Source: Nitrospira sp. (GTDB lineage Bacteria > Nitrospirota > Nitrospiria > Nitrospirales > Nitrospiraceae). Taken from it: 7,789 bases of DNA. The stretch is from NCBI GenBank assembly GCA_030456405.1, contig JAKDNQ010000094.1, forward strand, positions 1-7,789, given 5' to 3'. The notes beneath the pieces are model-generated. The model did not search any database, was not told the origin of the DNA, and saw only the letters and a list, made by a program, of their open reading frames with translations. Of the stretch, positions 1-6,789 are shown piece after piece; within the stretch, counting starts at the first letter, position 1; each line of letters begins with the position of its first letter. A program made the position numbers and the translations under genes.

Positions 1-2
1 AC

Positions 3-1292
3 ATTCAGTATCTCCTGACGTTTGCCGTCATGTTGGTGGTGGCGCTGACGATCAGTGGACTGGCCGTCCGTGCCAAGCAACAAGCTGAGCTGGCTCGTCG
101 TCAGGAACGGCGTACGGCGGTCCTTTATGCCTTGAGCCGCGATCTGGCCACTCACCGCGAGCTGGCCACCCTCACACAATTGGCTATACAACACGTTCGA
201 GAAGTGTTCGAGAGCCAGGCGGCCGTGTTTGTGGCGGATCTCAACAAACGTCTGGTCCTACAACGGGGCAAGGAATTGTTCTTCGAATTCGATCCAAAAG
301 AATCGGGAGTGGCGCAATGGGTCTTTGAGCATGGCGAGCGGGCAGGTCTGGGCAGCGACACATTGCCCGGCGCCGGTGCGTTGTATCTTCCGTTGGTCGG
401 ATCAAAGGGGCCTGTCGGCGTGTTGGCGGTCCGTCCGACTCTTGCGACGCGTTTTCTTGACCAGGAACAACTGCACCTCTTGGAAGTCCTCGCAAATCAG
501 ATTGCCCTTGCGCTAGAGCGGGCGCGCCTGGCAGAAGAGGCGCAACAGGCGCACGTCTCGGTGGAAACTGAACGGATGCGCAACGCCATCCTCAGTTCTG
601 TGTCCCACGACCTCCGGACCCCATTGGCAACGATCACTGGAGCCGCCAGTGGTCTTCTTGAAGAGAACGACCAGCTTAGCCCTGCGGCGCGTCATGAGTT
701 GACGCAATCTATTTATAATGAGGCGCATCGGCTGGATCGTCTGGTCCGAAATTTATTGCACATGACGAAGTTAGAATCAGGCGCAGTCCAGTTGCAAAGA
801 GAATGGCACCCGTTCGAAGAAATCGTAGGGGCAGCGTTGACGCGTTTGGAGAGCCGACTCAACGGACATCAAGTCAGCATCAACTTCCAGCCGGATCTGC
901 CGCTCGTACCGTTGGACGGTGTGTTGATAGAACAAGTCCTGATCAATCTGATTGAGAATGCTCTGAAGTATGCGCCTCCTTCCACGGCCATCGAACTGTC
1001 TGCAACGGGCTCTGACCGCGAAATAGCTTTTGAGATCGCCGATCGAGGGCCTGGGATTCCATCCGGCGATGAACAGCGTATCTTCGATAAGTTCTATCGT
1101 GCCGGTCCGGCCCGTGAGGGGGGAGTGGGACTTGGCTTGACCATCTGCCGTGGAATCATCGAGGCTCATGGAGGACGGATTTGGGCTGAGAAGCGTCCAG
1201 GTGGCGGCGCTGTGTTCAAGTTCACTCTTCCGATCGGACAGGCTCAGCCGACGATCGAGGTGGAAAAGGTCGAACGCCATCCGGTCGTGTGA
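3..1292 (+). CDS. kdpD: Sensor histidine kinase KdpD, C-terminal part (5' end outside window)
   Basis: This is the cytoplasmic C-terminal half of the K+/turgor sensor kinase KdpD, which autophosphorylates and passes phosphate to KdpE to control the kdpFABC K+ transporter. The reading frame is open to the left edge, so the N-terminal KdpD/Usp domains and most of the membrane region are missing. The first ~22 visible residues (IQYLLTFAVMLVVALTISGL) are hydrophobic and fit the last transmembrane helix. A GAF-like domain follows at about nt 140-520. The HisKA H-box reads SVSHDLRTPLATITGAAS, a KdpD-typical form, with the phospho-acceptor His at nt 606-608. The HATPase domain has an N-box (NLIENALKYAPP, nt 945-980), a G1 box (DRGPGIP) and a G2 box (GGVGLGLTICRG). 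The last ~15 residues are a divergent tail. It is followed 26 nt later by the response regulator gene. Assignment to KdpD rather than another hybrid GAF kinase rests on the H-box context and the kdpE neighbour. Confidence 0.93.
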   Translation: MQYLLTFAVMLVVALTISGLAVRAKQQAELARRQERRTAVLYALSRDLATHRELATLTQLAIQHVREVFESQAAVFVADLNKRLVLQRGKELFFEFDPKESGVAQWVFEHGERAGLGSDTLPGAGALYLPLVGSKGPVGVLAVRPTLATRFLDQEQLHLLEVLANQIALALERARLAEEAQQAHVSVETERMRNAILSSVSHDLRTPLATITGAASGLLEENDQLSPAARHELTQSIYNEAHRLDRLVRNLLHMTKLESGAVQLQREWHPFEEIVGAALTRLESRLNGHQVSINFQPDLPLVPLDGVLIEQVLINLIENALKYAPPSTAIELSATGSDREIAFEIADRGPGIPSGDEQRIFDKFYRAGPAREGGVGLGLTICRGIIEAHGGRIWAEKRPGGGAVFKFTLPIGQAQPTIEVEKVERHPVV

Positions 1293-1318
1293 GAGGATGA
1301 AAGGATTCCTGGGCTGAC

Positions 1319-2017
1319 ATGGCTATTCACGAGGCGACCGTCCTCATCATCGAAGATGAAGCGGAGATCCGGCGATTTCTTCGGAATTCCTTACCCGCCC
1401 ACGGCTACCGCCTCTATGAGGCGACCAGTGGATTAGACGGGCTTGCGCAGGCAAAGGCGAGAAATCCTGACATCATCTTGCTCGATTTGGGGCTTCCCGA
1501 TGTGGATGGGACCGAGGTGATTCGTCAAGTACGCGCGTGGTCCACTATACCGATTCTCGTGCTGTCGGCCCGCGAGCAAGAACAAGCGAAGGTTGCCGCG
1601 CTCGACTTGGGCGCTGATGACTACGTCACCAAGCCGTTTGGAGTCAACGAACTGCTCGCACGAATGCGAGCGGCGCTTCGTCATGCTTCTCGATCTGCCG
1701 CGGATATCGGCGAGTCGGTGTTTACGCTCGGTGATCTCAAGGTCGATCTCGGGCGGCGACAGGTGTTTGTGGCGGCGAAGGAAATTCACCTCACACCGAT
1801 CGAGTACAAACTGCTCACGACGTTGATCCGGTATGCCGGCAAGGTGATGACTCACCGTCAGCTTCTGAAAGAAGTGTGGGGTCCGCTGCACGTGGAGGAA
1901 GGGCATTATCTGCGAGTGTACATGCGCCAGTTGAGAAACAAGCTCGAGGAAAACCCGGCGCATCCACGCTATCTGGTCACGGAGTTGGGAGTCGGATATC
2001 GGCTCCGAACGGAATGA
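1319..2017 (+). CDS. kdpE: Response regulator KdpE (OmpR/PhoB family)
   Basis: This 232-residue, two-domain transcription factor is the partner of KdpD and would activate the kdp K+-uptake operon. The receiver domain spans residues ~6-120, with acidic pocket E12/D13, phospho-acceptor D56 in ILLDLGLPDVDG, switch residue S83 in VLSARE, and K105 in the YVTKPF motif. A winged-helix DNA-binding domain covers residues ~133-230, with LTPIEYKLL, the recognition-helix region HYLRVYMRQLRNKL and the wing GVGYRLR. The length is normal for the family. The start is the only ATG available before an in-frame stop at 1298-1300. A purine-rich AAAGGA lies 13 nt upstream, slightly far for a Shine-Dalgarno. A six-codon reading frame (1297-1317) ends two bases before this ATG and could couple translation to that of kdpD. 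The gene is convergent with the dehydrogenase gene, with 27 nt between the stops and no visible hairpin terminator. Confidence 0.95.
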   Translation: MAIHEATVLIIEDEAEIRRFLRNSLPAHGYRLYEATSGLDGLAQAKARNPDIILLDLGLPDVDGTEVIRQVRAWSTIPILVLSAREQEQAKVAALDLGADDYVTKPFGVNELLARMRAALRHASRSAADIGESVFTLGDLKVDLGRRQVFVAAKEIHLTPIEYKLLTTLIRYAGKVMTHRQLLKEVWGPLHVEEGHYLRVYMRQLRNKLEENPAHPRYLVTELGVGYRLRTE

Positions 2018-2044
2018 CCCACCGCCATTTTCTTTTACGACCTC

Positions 2045-2965
2045 TTACTTCGACGCATTCACGTGGACTTTGCTGAGGTCTTCGAGCGCGAGCATCAGCG
2101 CGTGGGTTCCGCTACGGCCATGCCCAAGTGTGTGGACGGTCCGGTAGAGCTGGTGCACCAACGTGAGGCCTGGTAGGACGAGCCCCATGCGTTTTGCTTC
2201 TTCCAAGGCAATGCCCATGTCCTTGATGAAATGCTCGACAAAAAATCCCGGGTCGAAATTGCGCCGGAGAATTTGCGGCGCCAGGTTGTCCAACGTCCAA
2301 CAGGCGGCTGCGCCGCCACGGATGGAGTTCAGCATCCGGTTCAGATCGAGTCCCGCTTTGTAGCCATAGCTCAAACTCTCGCACACACCGACCATCGTGC
2401 CGGCGATCACGATCTGGTTACAGAGTTTCGCCTGTTGGCCCGATCCGGGGCCGCCTTGATGGACGATCTTCTTACCCAGCAGTTCGAAGAGCGGCATCGC
2501 AGTTTGAACGGGCTCCGTGTCGCCGCCGATCATGATCGAGAGAGAGGCATTCTTCGCGCCGACATCGCCGCCTGAGACAGGGGCATCGATGGCCGAGAGA
2601 TTGTTCGTTGAAGCAGCCGAGGCAATGTCGCGGCTCAAGGAGGGTTGCGTCGTAGTCATGTCGATGAGGATCGTCCCCGCTCGCGCGCCGGCCAGAATTC
2701 CAGTCTCGTCGAAATAGACAGTACGCACGTCCTGAGGAAAGCCGACCATCGTGAAGAGGACATCGGATTCAGCCGCCACAGCACGAGGATTCTCGGCCCA
2801 TTGCGCGCCTCGATCGAACAATGGTTGCGCCTTCGACCGCGTGCGGCTATGGAGGATTACGCGATAGCCGGCCGTGAGCAGATGGCCACACATCGATGAA
2901 CCCATCACGCCGGCGCCGATCCAGCCGATCCTTGTCACAGTTGGAATCGCAAGTTGAACGGTCAT
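2045..2965 (-). CDS. NAD(P)-dependent beta-hydroxyacid dehydrogenase (3-hydroxyisobutyrate dehydrogenase / tartronate semialdehyde reductase family)
   Basis: This 306-residue cytosolic oxidoreductase should interconvert a beta-hydroxyacid and its semialdehyde or ketoacid using NAD(P)H. The Rossmann dinucleotide motif is [13 protein letters not shown] (GxGxxG at residues 17-22). HSRTRSK at 39-45, after the second strand, carries the Arg/Thr/Ser pattern often linked to NADPH preference. The substrate-binding motif is [11 protein letters not shown] (SGG at 131-133). The catalytic-lysine motif is [13 protein letters not shown], with K180 and N183. The C-terminal helical domain contains [16 protein letters not shown] (K248, D249), also typical. 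Length and motif order match the family, so the protein looks intact and active. The exact substrate cannot be read from sequence; glyoxylate or succinic semialdehyde reductase, tartronate semialdehyde reductase and 3-hydroxyisobutyrate dehydrogenase all share these motifs. It starts 15 nt after the stop of the exported-protein gene upstream on the same strand, so the two probably form an operon. No clear Shine-Dalgarno precedes the ATG. Confidence 0.9.
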   Translation of the reverse strand: MTVQLAIPTVTRIGWIGAGVMGSSMCGHLLTAGYRVILHSRTRSKAQPLFDRGAQWAENPRAVAAESDVLFTMVGFPQDVRTVYFDETGILAGARAGTILIDMTTTQPSLSRDIASAASTNNLSAIDAPVSGGDVGAKNASLSIMIGGDTEPVQTAMPLFELLGKKIVHQGGPGSGQQAKLCNQIVIAGTMVGVCESLSYGYKAGLDLNRMLNSIRGGAAACWTLDNLAPQILRRNFDPGFFVEHFIKDMGIALEEAKRMGLVLPGLTLVHQLYRTVHTLGHGRSGTHALMLALEDLSKVHVNASK

Positions 2966-2980
2966 CGGTTGCGCGCTCGT

Positions 2981-3460
2981 TTATTCGGCGAGAGGGATGA
3001 TCCGATCCGCCACCGCTTGAATGACGCCTTCTTTATCTCTGGCCACCTTCACCCCTTGAAAACTCAAATAGTAGCCCCCGTGACTCGGCGACTGGATCGT
3101 GGCGGTGAGCTCAATTCGTTGCCCGTCTTCGACATCGGGGTCTTTGACGGTCGGGATTCCGCAACGTCCATAGACGGCCACGTTGATCGAAGAGGTTTCA
3201 TCTTCCAGATAGAACAAATAGGCGCCGTAGCACATGGTGCCGGCCTGGACCTTGTAGGGATCGAGCGGCGTCACATCGCGAACCGTTCCCTGCAACGTGA
3301 CCTGTTTCAAATGAAACGATTTCGGCTCGTCGAGAATCTCACGAATGGCGATGGGCTCCGCGGCTGAAGCAGAAGAAGAGCTGACCACAGCCCACCCAAG
3401 CCAGAGGACGGCAAGGAGACTCATCAGCGTGTGTCCACGAGATGCGTTGTGGTGTATCAC
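2981..3460 (-). CDS. Small exported protein with a probable OB-fold (function unknown)
   Basis: I do not recognise a named family. The product is up to 159 residues. An N-terminal hydrophobic stretch (LLAVLWLGWAVV) is followed by a small-residue region and a plausible signal-peptidase site after ASA (residues 31-33), so the mature protein would start at AEPIAIREI and lie outside the inner membrane. The mature part (~125 residues) alternates short beta-type segments (KQVTLQGTVRDV, YGAYLFYLED, SINVAVYG, QRIELTATI, YYLSFQGVKV), a pattern typical of secreted OB-fold domains. Two cysteines, C77 and C100, could form a disulfide. The listed start is a GTG at 3458-3460. The ATG at 3422-3424 is a serious alternative, because a -10-like TAAAAT at 3467-3472 would place the transcript start at about 3460. 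However, the longer form supplies the only Arg in the signal peptide n-region. It sits 15 nt upstream of the dehydrogenase gene, probably co-transcribed. Confidence 0.8.
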   Translation of the reverse strand: MIHHNASRGHTLMSLLAVLWLGWAVVSSSSASAAEPIAIREILDEPKSFHLKQVTLQGTVRDVTPLDPYKVQAGTMCYGAYLFYLEDETSSINVAVYGRCGIPTVKDPDVEDGQRIELTATIQSPSHGGYYLSFQGVKVARDKEGVIQAVADRIIPLAE

Positions 3461-3466
3461 GGTTCT

Positions 3467-3472
3467 ATTTTA
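3467..3472 (-). promoter_or_regulatory. Candidate -10 element for the exported-protein/dehydrogenase operon
   Basis: Read on the minus strand the bases are TAAAAT, one mismatch from the consensus TATAAT. No good -35 is visible at 16-18 nt. The implied transcript start falls at about 3460, on the GTG start of the gene. The message would then be either leaderless or translated from the ATG at 3424 with a leader of about 36 nt. This is an inference from sequence only. Confidence 0.35.
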
Positions 3473-3518
3473 CAGAAGGTCGTCGCAGAAGTCCCTTCCG
3501 CCCCCTCGACGAACTCGT

Positions 3519-3524
3519 TATAAT
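3519..3524 (+). promoter_or_regulatory. -10 element of the M20 peptidase promoter
   Basis: The bases are a perfect TATAAT. The -35 region 17 nt upstream (TTCCGC at 3496-3501) matches poorly, so the promoter may be weak or assisted by a regulator. Transcription would begin at about 3531, giving a short leader of ~22 nt that carries the Shine-Dalgarno sequence. Because this -10 lies inside the longer open frame that reaches back to 3442, it supports the start at 3553. Confidence 0.55.
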
Positions 3525-3540
3525 CCGCCGACCTATTCCT

Positions 3541-3544
3541 GGAG
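3541..3544 (+). promoter_or_regulatory. Ribosome binding site deciding the M20 peptidase start
   Basis: GGAG ends 8 nt before the ATG at 3553. This is ideal spacing and selects that start over the in-frame possibilities further upstream. Confidence 0.75.
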
Positions 3545-3552
3545 AATCACCC

Positions 3553-4920
3553 ATGATCGATCACGCGCGCCTTGAACGCTACGTCACAGACAGCCGCAGC
3601 CGGTTTGAAGATCTGCTGGGCCAGATGGTGGAGATTCCTTCGATCAGCATGGATCCGGCCAAGGCTCCCGACATCCGTCGCATGGCGGAATTTGCGCGGC
3701 AGCTTCTCACAGACTTGGGAGCCGACGTTCGGATTGTAGAGACCGGTGGCTATCCGATCGTGTCGGGAGGCTGGACGACCGGAGCCCATCATCCGACGGT
3801 CACCATCTACAATCATATGGACGTGCAACCGGCGCAGGAGCCGGAATGGAAGCAGGCGCCCTTTGCATTCAAAAACGAGAACGGGTTGTATCGCGGCCGT
3901 GGCGCGACGGATGACAAAGGACCGGCGCTCTCAGCCCTGTTCGGAGCCCGATACGCCATCGAGCAAGGAGTTCCAATCAACGTTCGGTTTCTCTGGGAAC
4001 TGGAAGAAGAAATCGGCAGTCCGCATTTTGCCGCTGGACTAAAGAATCGAGCGGCGATCCCACGCCCCGACTCTGTGATCGTGTCGGATACGATCTGGCT
4101 CGCGAAAGGAAAACCGGCCATGCCCTATGGTCTGCGCGGTCTATTGGGCGCGCGCCTCACGCTGCGCACGGGAACGAAAGACGCCCATTCCGGTGTAACC
4201 GGAGGCGCCGCGCGGAATCCGCTCGCGGAACTGATGGAGGTTGCGCATGCCTGTATCGATGCCAAGACCGGCAAGGTGAAGATTCCAGGCTTCTACCAGG
4301 ATGTAGTCGAACCGACCAAAGCGGAGATCAAGAGCTTTCTTGCGTCAGGGTTCCAGGTCAAGAATTTCAAGCAGGCCTATGGGTTCCAGACGTTGCGCAC
4401 GAACGATCCCGCAGAGATCATGCGCCGGATCTGGGCTGCGCCGACATTTGAGGTGCATGGCCTGACCGGCGGCTATCATGGGCCAGGGGTAAAAACCATT
4501 GTGCCGGGCCATGGTGAATTGAAAGTGAGTATGCGGTTGGTGCCGAATCAAACCCCGGAAAAGGCCTTCGCGTTGCTCAAGAAACATGTCGCTAAGCTGA
4601 ATCCGAACATAAAAGTCGAGCGGGAAGGGATGCTCCATCCGTTCAAAGGATTGTTCGAGGGGCCTTATGTCGAAGCAGTGAAGCGGGCGGCGAAGGCCGG
4701 CTTTGGCAAAGAGCCGGCCTTCATCCGCGAAGGAGGATCGATCGGCGCTGTGGTCACCATGCAGAAAGCCTGGAAGGCGCCGATCCTATTTATGGGGCTG
4801 AGTCTGCCTGAGCACGGCTACCATGCGCCGAACGAATATTTCGACTGGGGCCAAGCCTCAGGCGGGATGAAAGCGTTTGCGCATTATTTTGCGGAGCTGG
4901 GGAAGATGGGAAAGAGGTGA
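3553..4920 (+). CDS. M20-family metallopeptidase (carnosinase/dipeptidase type)
   Basis: This 455-residue, probably cytosolic, di-metal peptidase of family M20 should remove or split short peptides such as dipeptides. All expected residues are visible. H88 and D90 are in YNHMDVQP, the first metal ligand and the residue orienting the general base. The bridging D120 is in GRGATDDKGP. General base E152 and ligand E153 are in ELEEEIGSP, D179 is in VIVSDT, and H424 is in EHGYHAPNEYF. The lid/dimerisation domain is inserted in the middle and carries KDAHSGVTGG, with H212 as the residue that in carnosinase-type enzymes reaches across the dimer. The length is normal for the dipeptidase branch, so the gene looks intact. 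The start is fixed by the GGAG at 3541 and a TATAAT at 3519. It is divergent from the exported-protein/dehydrogenase pair. A large palindrome begins on the base after the stop codon and may end or stabilise the message. Confidence 0.93.
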   Translation: MIDHARLERYVTDSRSRFEDLLGQMVEIPSISMDPAKAPDIRRMAEFARQLLTDLGADVRIVETGGYPIVSGGWTTGAHHPTVTIYNHMDVQPAQEPEWKQAPFAFKNENGLYRGRGATDDKGPALSALFGARYAIEQGVPINVRFLWELEEEIGSPHFAAGLKNRAAIPRPDSVIVSDTIWLAKGKPAMPYGLRGLLGARLTLRTGTKDAHSGVTGGAARNPLAELMEVAHACIDAKTGKVKIPGFYQDVVEPTKAEIKSFLASGFQVKNFKQAYGFQTLRTNDPAEIMRRIWAAPTFEVHGLTGGYHGPGVKTIVPGHGELKVSMRLVPNQTPEKAFALLKKHVAKLNPNIKVEREGMLHPFKGLFEGPYVEAVKRAAKAGFGKEPAFIREGGSIGAVVTMQKAWKAPILFMGLSLPEHGYHAPNEYFDWGQASGGMKAFAHYFAELGKMGKR

Positions 4921-5017
4921 GGGATGGAGGCTGATGATCTTCTGTGCTCGCGCAACGCGCGGTCGCGGACTCCCCTCGTTGGACGCGCGCAGTGGAAGAT
5001 CCATCAGCCCCCATCCC
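4921..5017. repeat. Palindromic repeat element, copy 1
   Basis: This is a 97-nt inverted repeat starting immediately after the peptidase stop codon. The outer left arm (4921-4942, beginning GGGATGGAGGCTGATG) pairs almost perfectly with the right arm at 4995-5017 (ending CCATCAGCCCCCATCCC). The inner parts (CTCGCGCAACGCGC at 4947-4960 and CGTTGGACGCGCGCA at 4977-4991) continue the stem with small bulges, leaving a loop of about 16 nt. The first 40 nt recur exactly at 5155-5194. There is no T-run after the stem, so it is not a classical intrinsic terminator. It could act as a REP/BIME-like mRNA 3' structure. I recall similar sequences from Nitrospira genomes, but this was not checked. Confidence 0.8.
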
Positions 5018-5055
5018 TGAGAGATAACGATCAAGCTTGGAGGGAGCATATATAT

Positions 5056-5150
5056 CGTTCGACGCGCGCAATCGAGGATCGACCAGGCTACCATTGAAAT
5101 AGTGGAAGAGATAGGGAGTGGCCAGGTGTCCTTCTTGCTCGCAGAACAGA
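5056..5150. repeat. Related repeat module between the two palindromes
   Basis: The module opens with CGTTCGACGCGCGCAATCGA (from 5056), a close variant of the right-arm core CGTTGGACGCGCGCAGTGGA found in both palindromes. Similarity runs on through GGATCGACCAGG. Near its end, TTGCTCGCAGAAC resembles the left-arm core (GTGCTCGCGCAAC). Right-arm-like and left-arm-like halves therefore appear in swapped order around a ~50-nt unrelated centre that contains a small CCATT/AGTGG hairpin. No credible coding frame is seen. It is probably another member of the same intergenic repeat family or its junction. The module boundaries are approximate. Confidence 0.5.
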
Positions 5151-5154
5151 GGAG

Positions 5155-5344
5155 GGGATGGAGGCTGATGATCTTCTGTGCTCGCGCAACGCGCCCGGGT
5201 TCGTCTGTCTGGTTAGATGGTCTTTCTGGTCTGTCTGGTTCTTCTGGATGAATTTCCGGTTCGACCAACCAGATAGACCAGAAGGACCAGATGAACCAGC
5301 CTTCGTTGGACGCGCGCAGTGGAAGCTCAATCAGCCCCCGTCCC
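5155..5344. repeat. Palindromic repeat element, copy 2, with an enlarged loop
   Basis: The left arm is 5155-5194, identical over 40 nt to copy 1. The right arm is 5304-5344 (CGTTGGACGCGCGCAGTGGA, then TCAGCCCCCGTCCC), slightly diverged from copy 1. In place of copy 1's ~16-nt loop there are about 109 nt (5195-5303), themselves a hairpin of 9-bp repeats. The whole would fold as one long nested stem. It lies between the peptidase gene and the 3' end of the minus-strand ATPase gene, so it could serve as a bidirectional 3'-end structure. Confidence 0.75.
5204..5300. repeat. Degenerate 9-bp tandem repeats arranged as an inverted pair
   Basis: The left half (5204-5247) is built of units such as TCTGTCTGG, TCTTTCTGG, TCTGTCTGG and TTCTTCTGG, with one 8-nt unit. 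The right half (5265-5300) is CCAACCAGA, TAGACCAGA, AGGACCAGA and TGAACCAGC, the same unit on the other strand. The reverse complement of the right half aligns with the left half with only a few mismatches over about 36 nt. One strand is pyrimidine/GT-rich on the left and purine/AC-rich on the right, with a short spacer at 5248-5264. Confidence 0.75.
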
Positions 5345-5439
5345 GGAGATTTTATAAGAGTCGCTCATGGAACTGATTCGGCAGGGTGCCCTCTGCATGG
5401 CTCTGGTTTGAGCCCTGTAGGTCCATGTGTTTTCCCTCT
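5345..5439. other. Spacer between the palindrome and the ATPase 3' end; small hairpin only
   Basis: No gene is seen here. GGCTC/GAGCC, separated by six bases, forms a short 5-bp stem around 5399-5414, and GGGTGCCC lies just before it. On the minus strand these follow the ATPase stop by about 25-55 nt, but no T-run follows, so a factor-independent terminator is not supported. Confidence 0.3.
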
Positions 5440-6771
5440 TCAGCCCTGTTGCGCGGCCTGATCGGCCAGCAACCACTCGCATACAGGCTGTGCCTCGATC
5501 GCGAATTCCTTCACCTGAGCGAGCGCATCGCGGTCGAGCACCAGCAGTCGGCGCGCGGCGTGCGGATGGTCTTTCGCTGCCGCCGTCATGGCGCGTAGTT
5601 CGCGCGCACGGGTCTCCGGCGACGACAAGTCTGCGCACACCTGGAGCAGCTCTTCCCCTCCGCCCGGGTAGCGCGCCAAAAAATCCACCTCCAGCCCGTC
5701 GGTCGTCTTCACGTATCCCACCTCGGCCTTGCGCCGCTCCAGTTCGTTCAACACCACCGTCTCCAGCGCATGTCCCTGGTTCGTCCTGCCGCTGGCGTCA
5801 AACGCCTTGATGAGTCCGGTATCCGCCGGATAGAGCTTGCGTGGGTTGGAATTGCGCTGGCGCTCCGAATCGGTGGCCAGCGGCACGGCGCTGAGCAGGA
5901 AGGCATCCAGCAGATGGCTGAGCATGACATGCACGGCATCCTTGGCCACACCGTGACCTTGGGCCTTCAGGTCCTGGTGCAAGCGGTGGGCGCTGAAGCT
6001 CCCCGCCGGATTTCGCAGGCACTGCCGAACCAGCCACCGCAGCGCCGCCACCTGCGACACCCCGTAGCGTTCCACCACATCGCGGAATAACACGGTGTCC
6101 ACGTAGCCCTGCAACAACTCGACTCTCGTGGCCGGCGACAATCCCTGCGCTTCGGGAAAGCCCCCCTCCAACAGAAATTCGCGAAACCGCTTCTCGATCA
6201 GCGATCGATCCGCCGGTTTCCAGCGCCTCGGATCCCCACCCGGCTCTTCGTCACGGTGACGCAGAAACTCCCGGAAGCAGAAGGGCCGGATCACGGTGGC
6301 CATGCCGCGGCCGCGTAGCGACGTGTGAACCTCGCGCGAAAGCATCCGCGCCGACGACCCGGACACGACGATCTCGACCTTCTCAGTGTCCAGAACGCGC
6401 CGCACAAACCGTTCCCATCCGGACACGAGCTGAATCTCGTCGAGGAACCAGCGTACGGTCGCGCGCCCACGCAGCGCCGGCGCGCGCCGATAATACTCTT
6501 CGAGCAAATTCCCAAGCTGGTCTGCGCCAAGCCCGGCCAGCCTGTCGTCGTCGAAGCTGAGATAAATCGCCTGCTCCGCAGGCCCATTCCTCCGGCATTC
6601 CTGCAATAACTGCCGCAGGAACGTGGTCTTACCGGCCCGACGCATCCCGATCACCGCATGCACTTTGCCGGGCACGGCAGGCAGGCGCGCATCGCGCCGG
6701 GTGAGCGCCAACGAAACTTCCGCTGCCATGGCGGTGCTCAGTTTTTCGGCAAGAACGGGGTGCAGGCTCAT
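5440..6771 (-). CDS. AAA+ ATPase with C-terminal DUF4143 domain
   Basis: This 443-residue ATP-binding protein belongs to the AAA_14/DUF4143 group, common in bacteria and archaea and of unknown physiological role. The Walker A is GMRRAGKTTFL (G42-K48-T49), the Walker B is RWFLDEIQLV (D111, E112), and a sensor-1 region is EIVVSGSSARML (~133-144). The GRG..PFCFREFL segment (~154-170) and the linker FLLEGGFPEAQG are hallmarks of the group. The DUF4143 part (~200-443) has PADTGLIKAF, GHALETVVLNELERR and the nuclease-fold-like strand GLEVDFLA. Where relatives often show an ExK-type motif, this protein reads LLQVCADLS, so the nuclease-like site (E337, D363, then Q378-V-C) looks degenerate. Base composition appears richer in G+C than the antitoxin gene beside it, which hints at separate origin. 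No good Shine-Dalgarno precedes the ATG. It is preceded by an elaborate inverted-repeat promoter and stands alone, not in an operon. Confidence 0.9.
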   Translation of the reverse strand: MSLHPVLAEKLSTAMAAEVSLALTRRDARLPAVPGKVHAVIGMRRAGKTTFLRQLLQECRRNGPAEQAIYLSFDDDRLAGLGADQLGNLLEEYYRRAPALRGRATVRWFLDEIQLVSGWERFVRRVLDTEKVEIVVSGSSARMLSREVHTSLRGRGMATVIRPFCFREFLRHRDEEPGGDPRRWKPADRSLIEKRFREFLLEGGFPEAQGLSPATRVELLQGYVDTVLFRDVVERYGVSQVAALRWLVRQCLRNPAGSFSAHRLHQDLKAQGHGVAKDAVHVMLSHLLDAFLLSAVPLATDSERQRNSNPRKLYPADTGLIKAFDASGRTNQGHALETVVLNELERRKAEVGYVKTTDGLEVDFLARYPGGGEELLQVCADLSSPETRARELRAMTAAAKDHPHAARRLLVLDRDALAQVKEFAIEAQPVCEWLLADQAAQQG

Positions 6772-6789
6772 GGCGCAAGCATGGCCTAC

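Noticed and set aside
777..1280. Long minus-strand frame opposite kdpD
   Set aside because: It is antisense to the conserved HATPase domain and shows no protein features of its own.
1981..2044. Terminator between the convergent kdpE and dehydrogenase genes
   Set aside because: The only palindrome (around GGAGTCGGATATCGGCTCC) lies inside the conserved GVGYRLR coding end of kdpE, and no stem followed by a T-run is found in the 27-nt gap.
3442..3552. N-terminal extension of the M20 peptidase back to 3442
   Set aside because: The extension contains the TATAAT promoter, has no homology to the M20 fold, and a good ribosome site precedes the ATG at 3553.
4858..5376. Overlapping minus- and plus-strand open frames of 66-136 codons in the repeat region
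   Set aside because: They are low-complexity translations of the palindromes and 9-bp repeats, with no domain, no ribosome site and conflicting frames.
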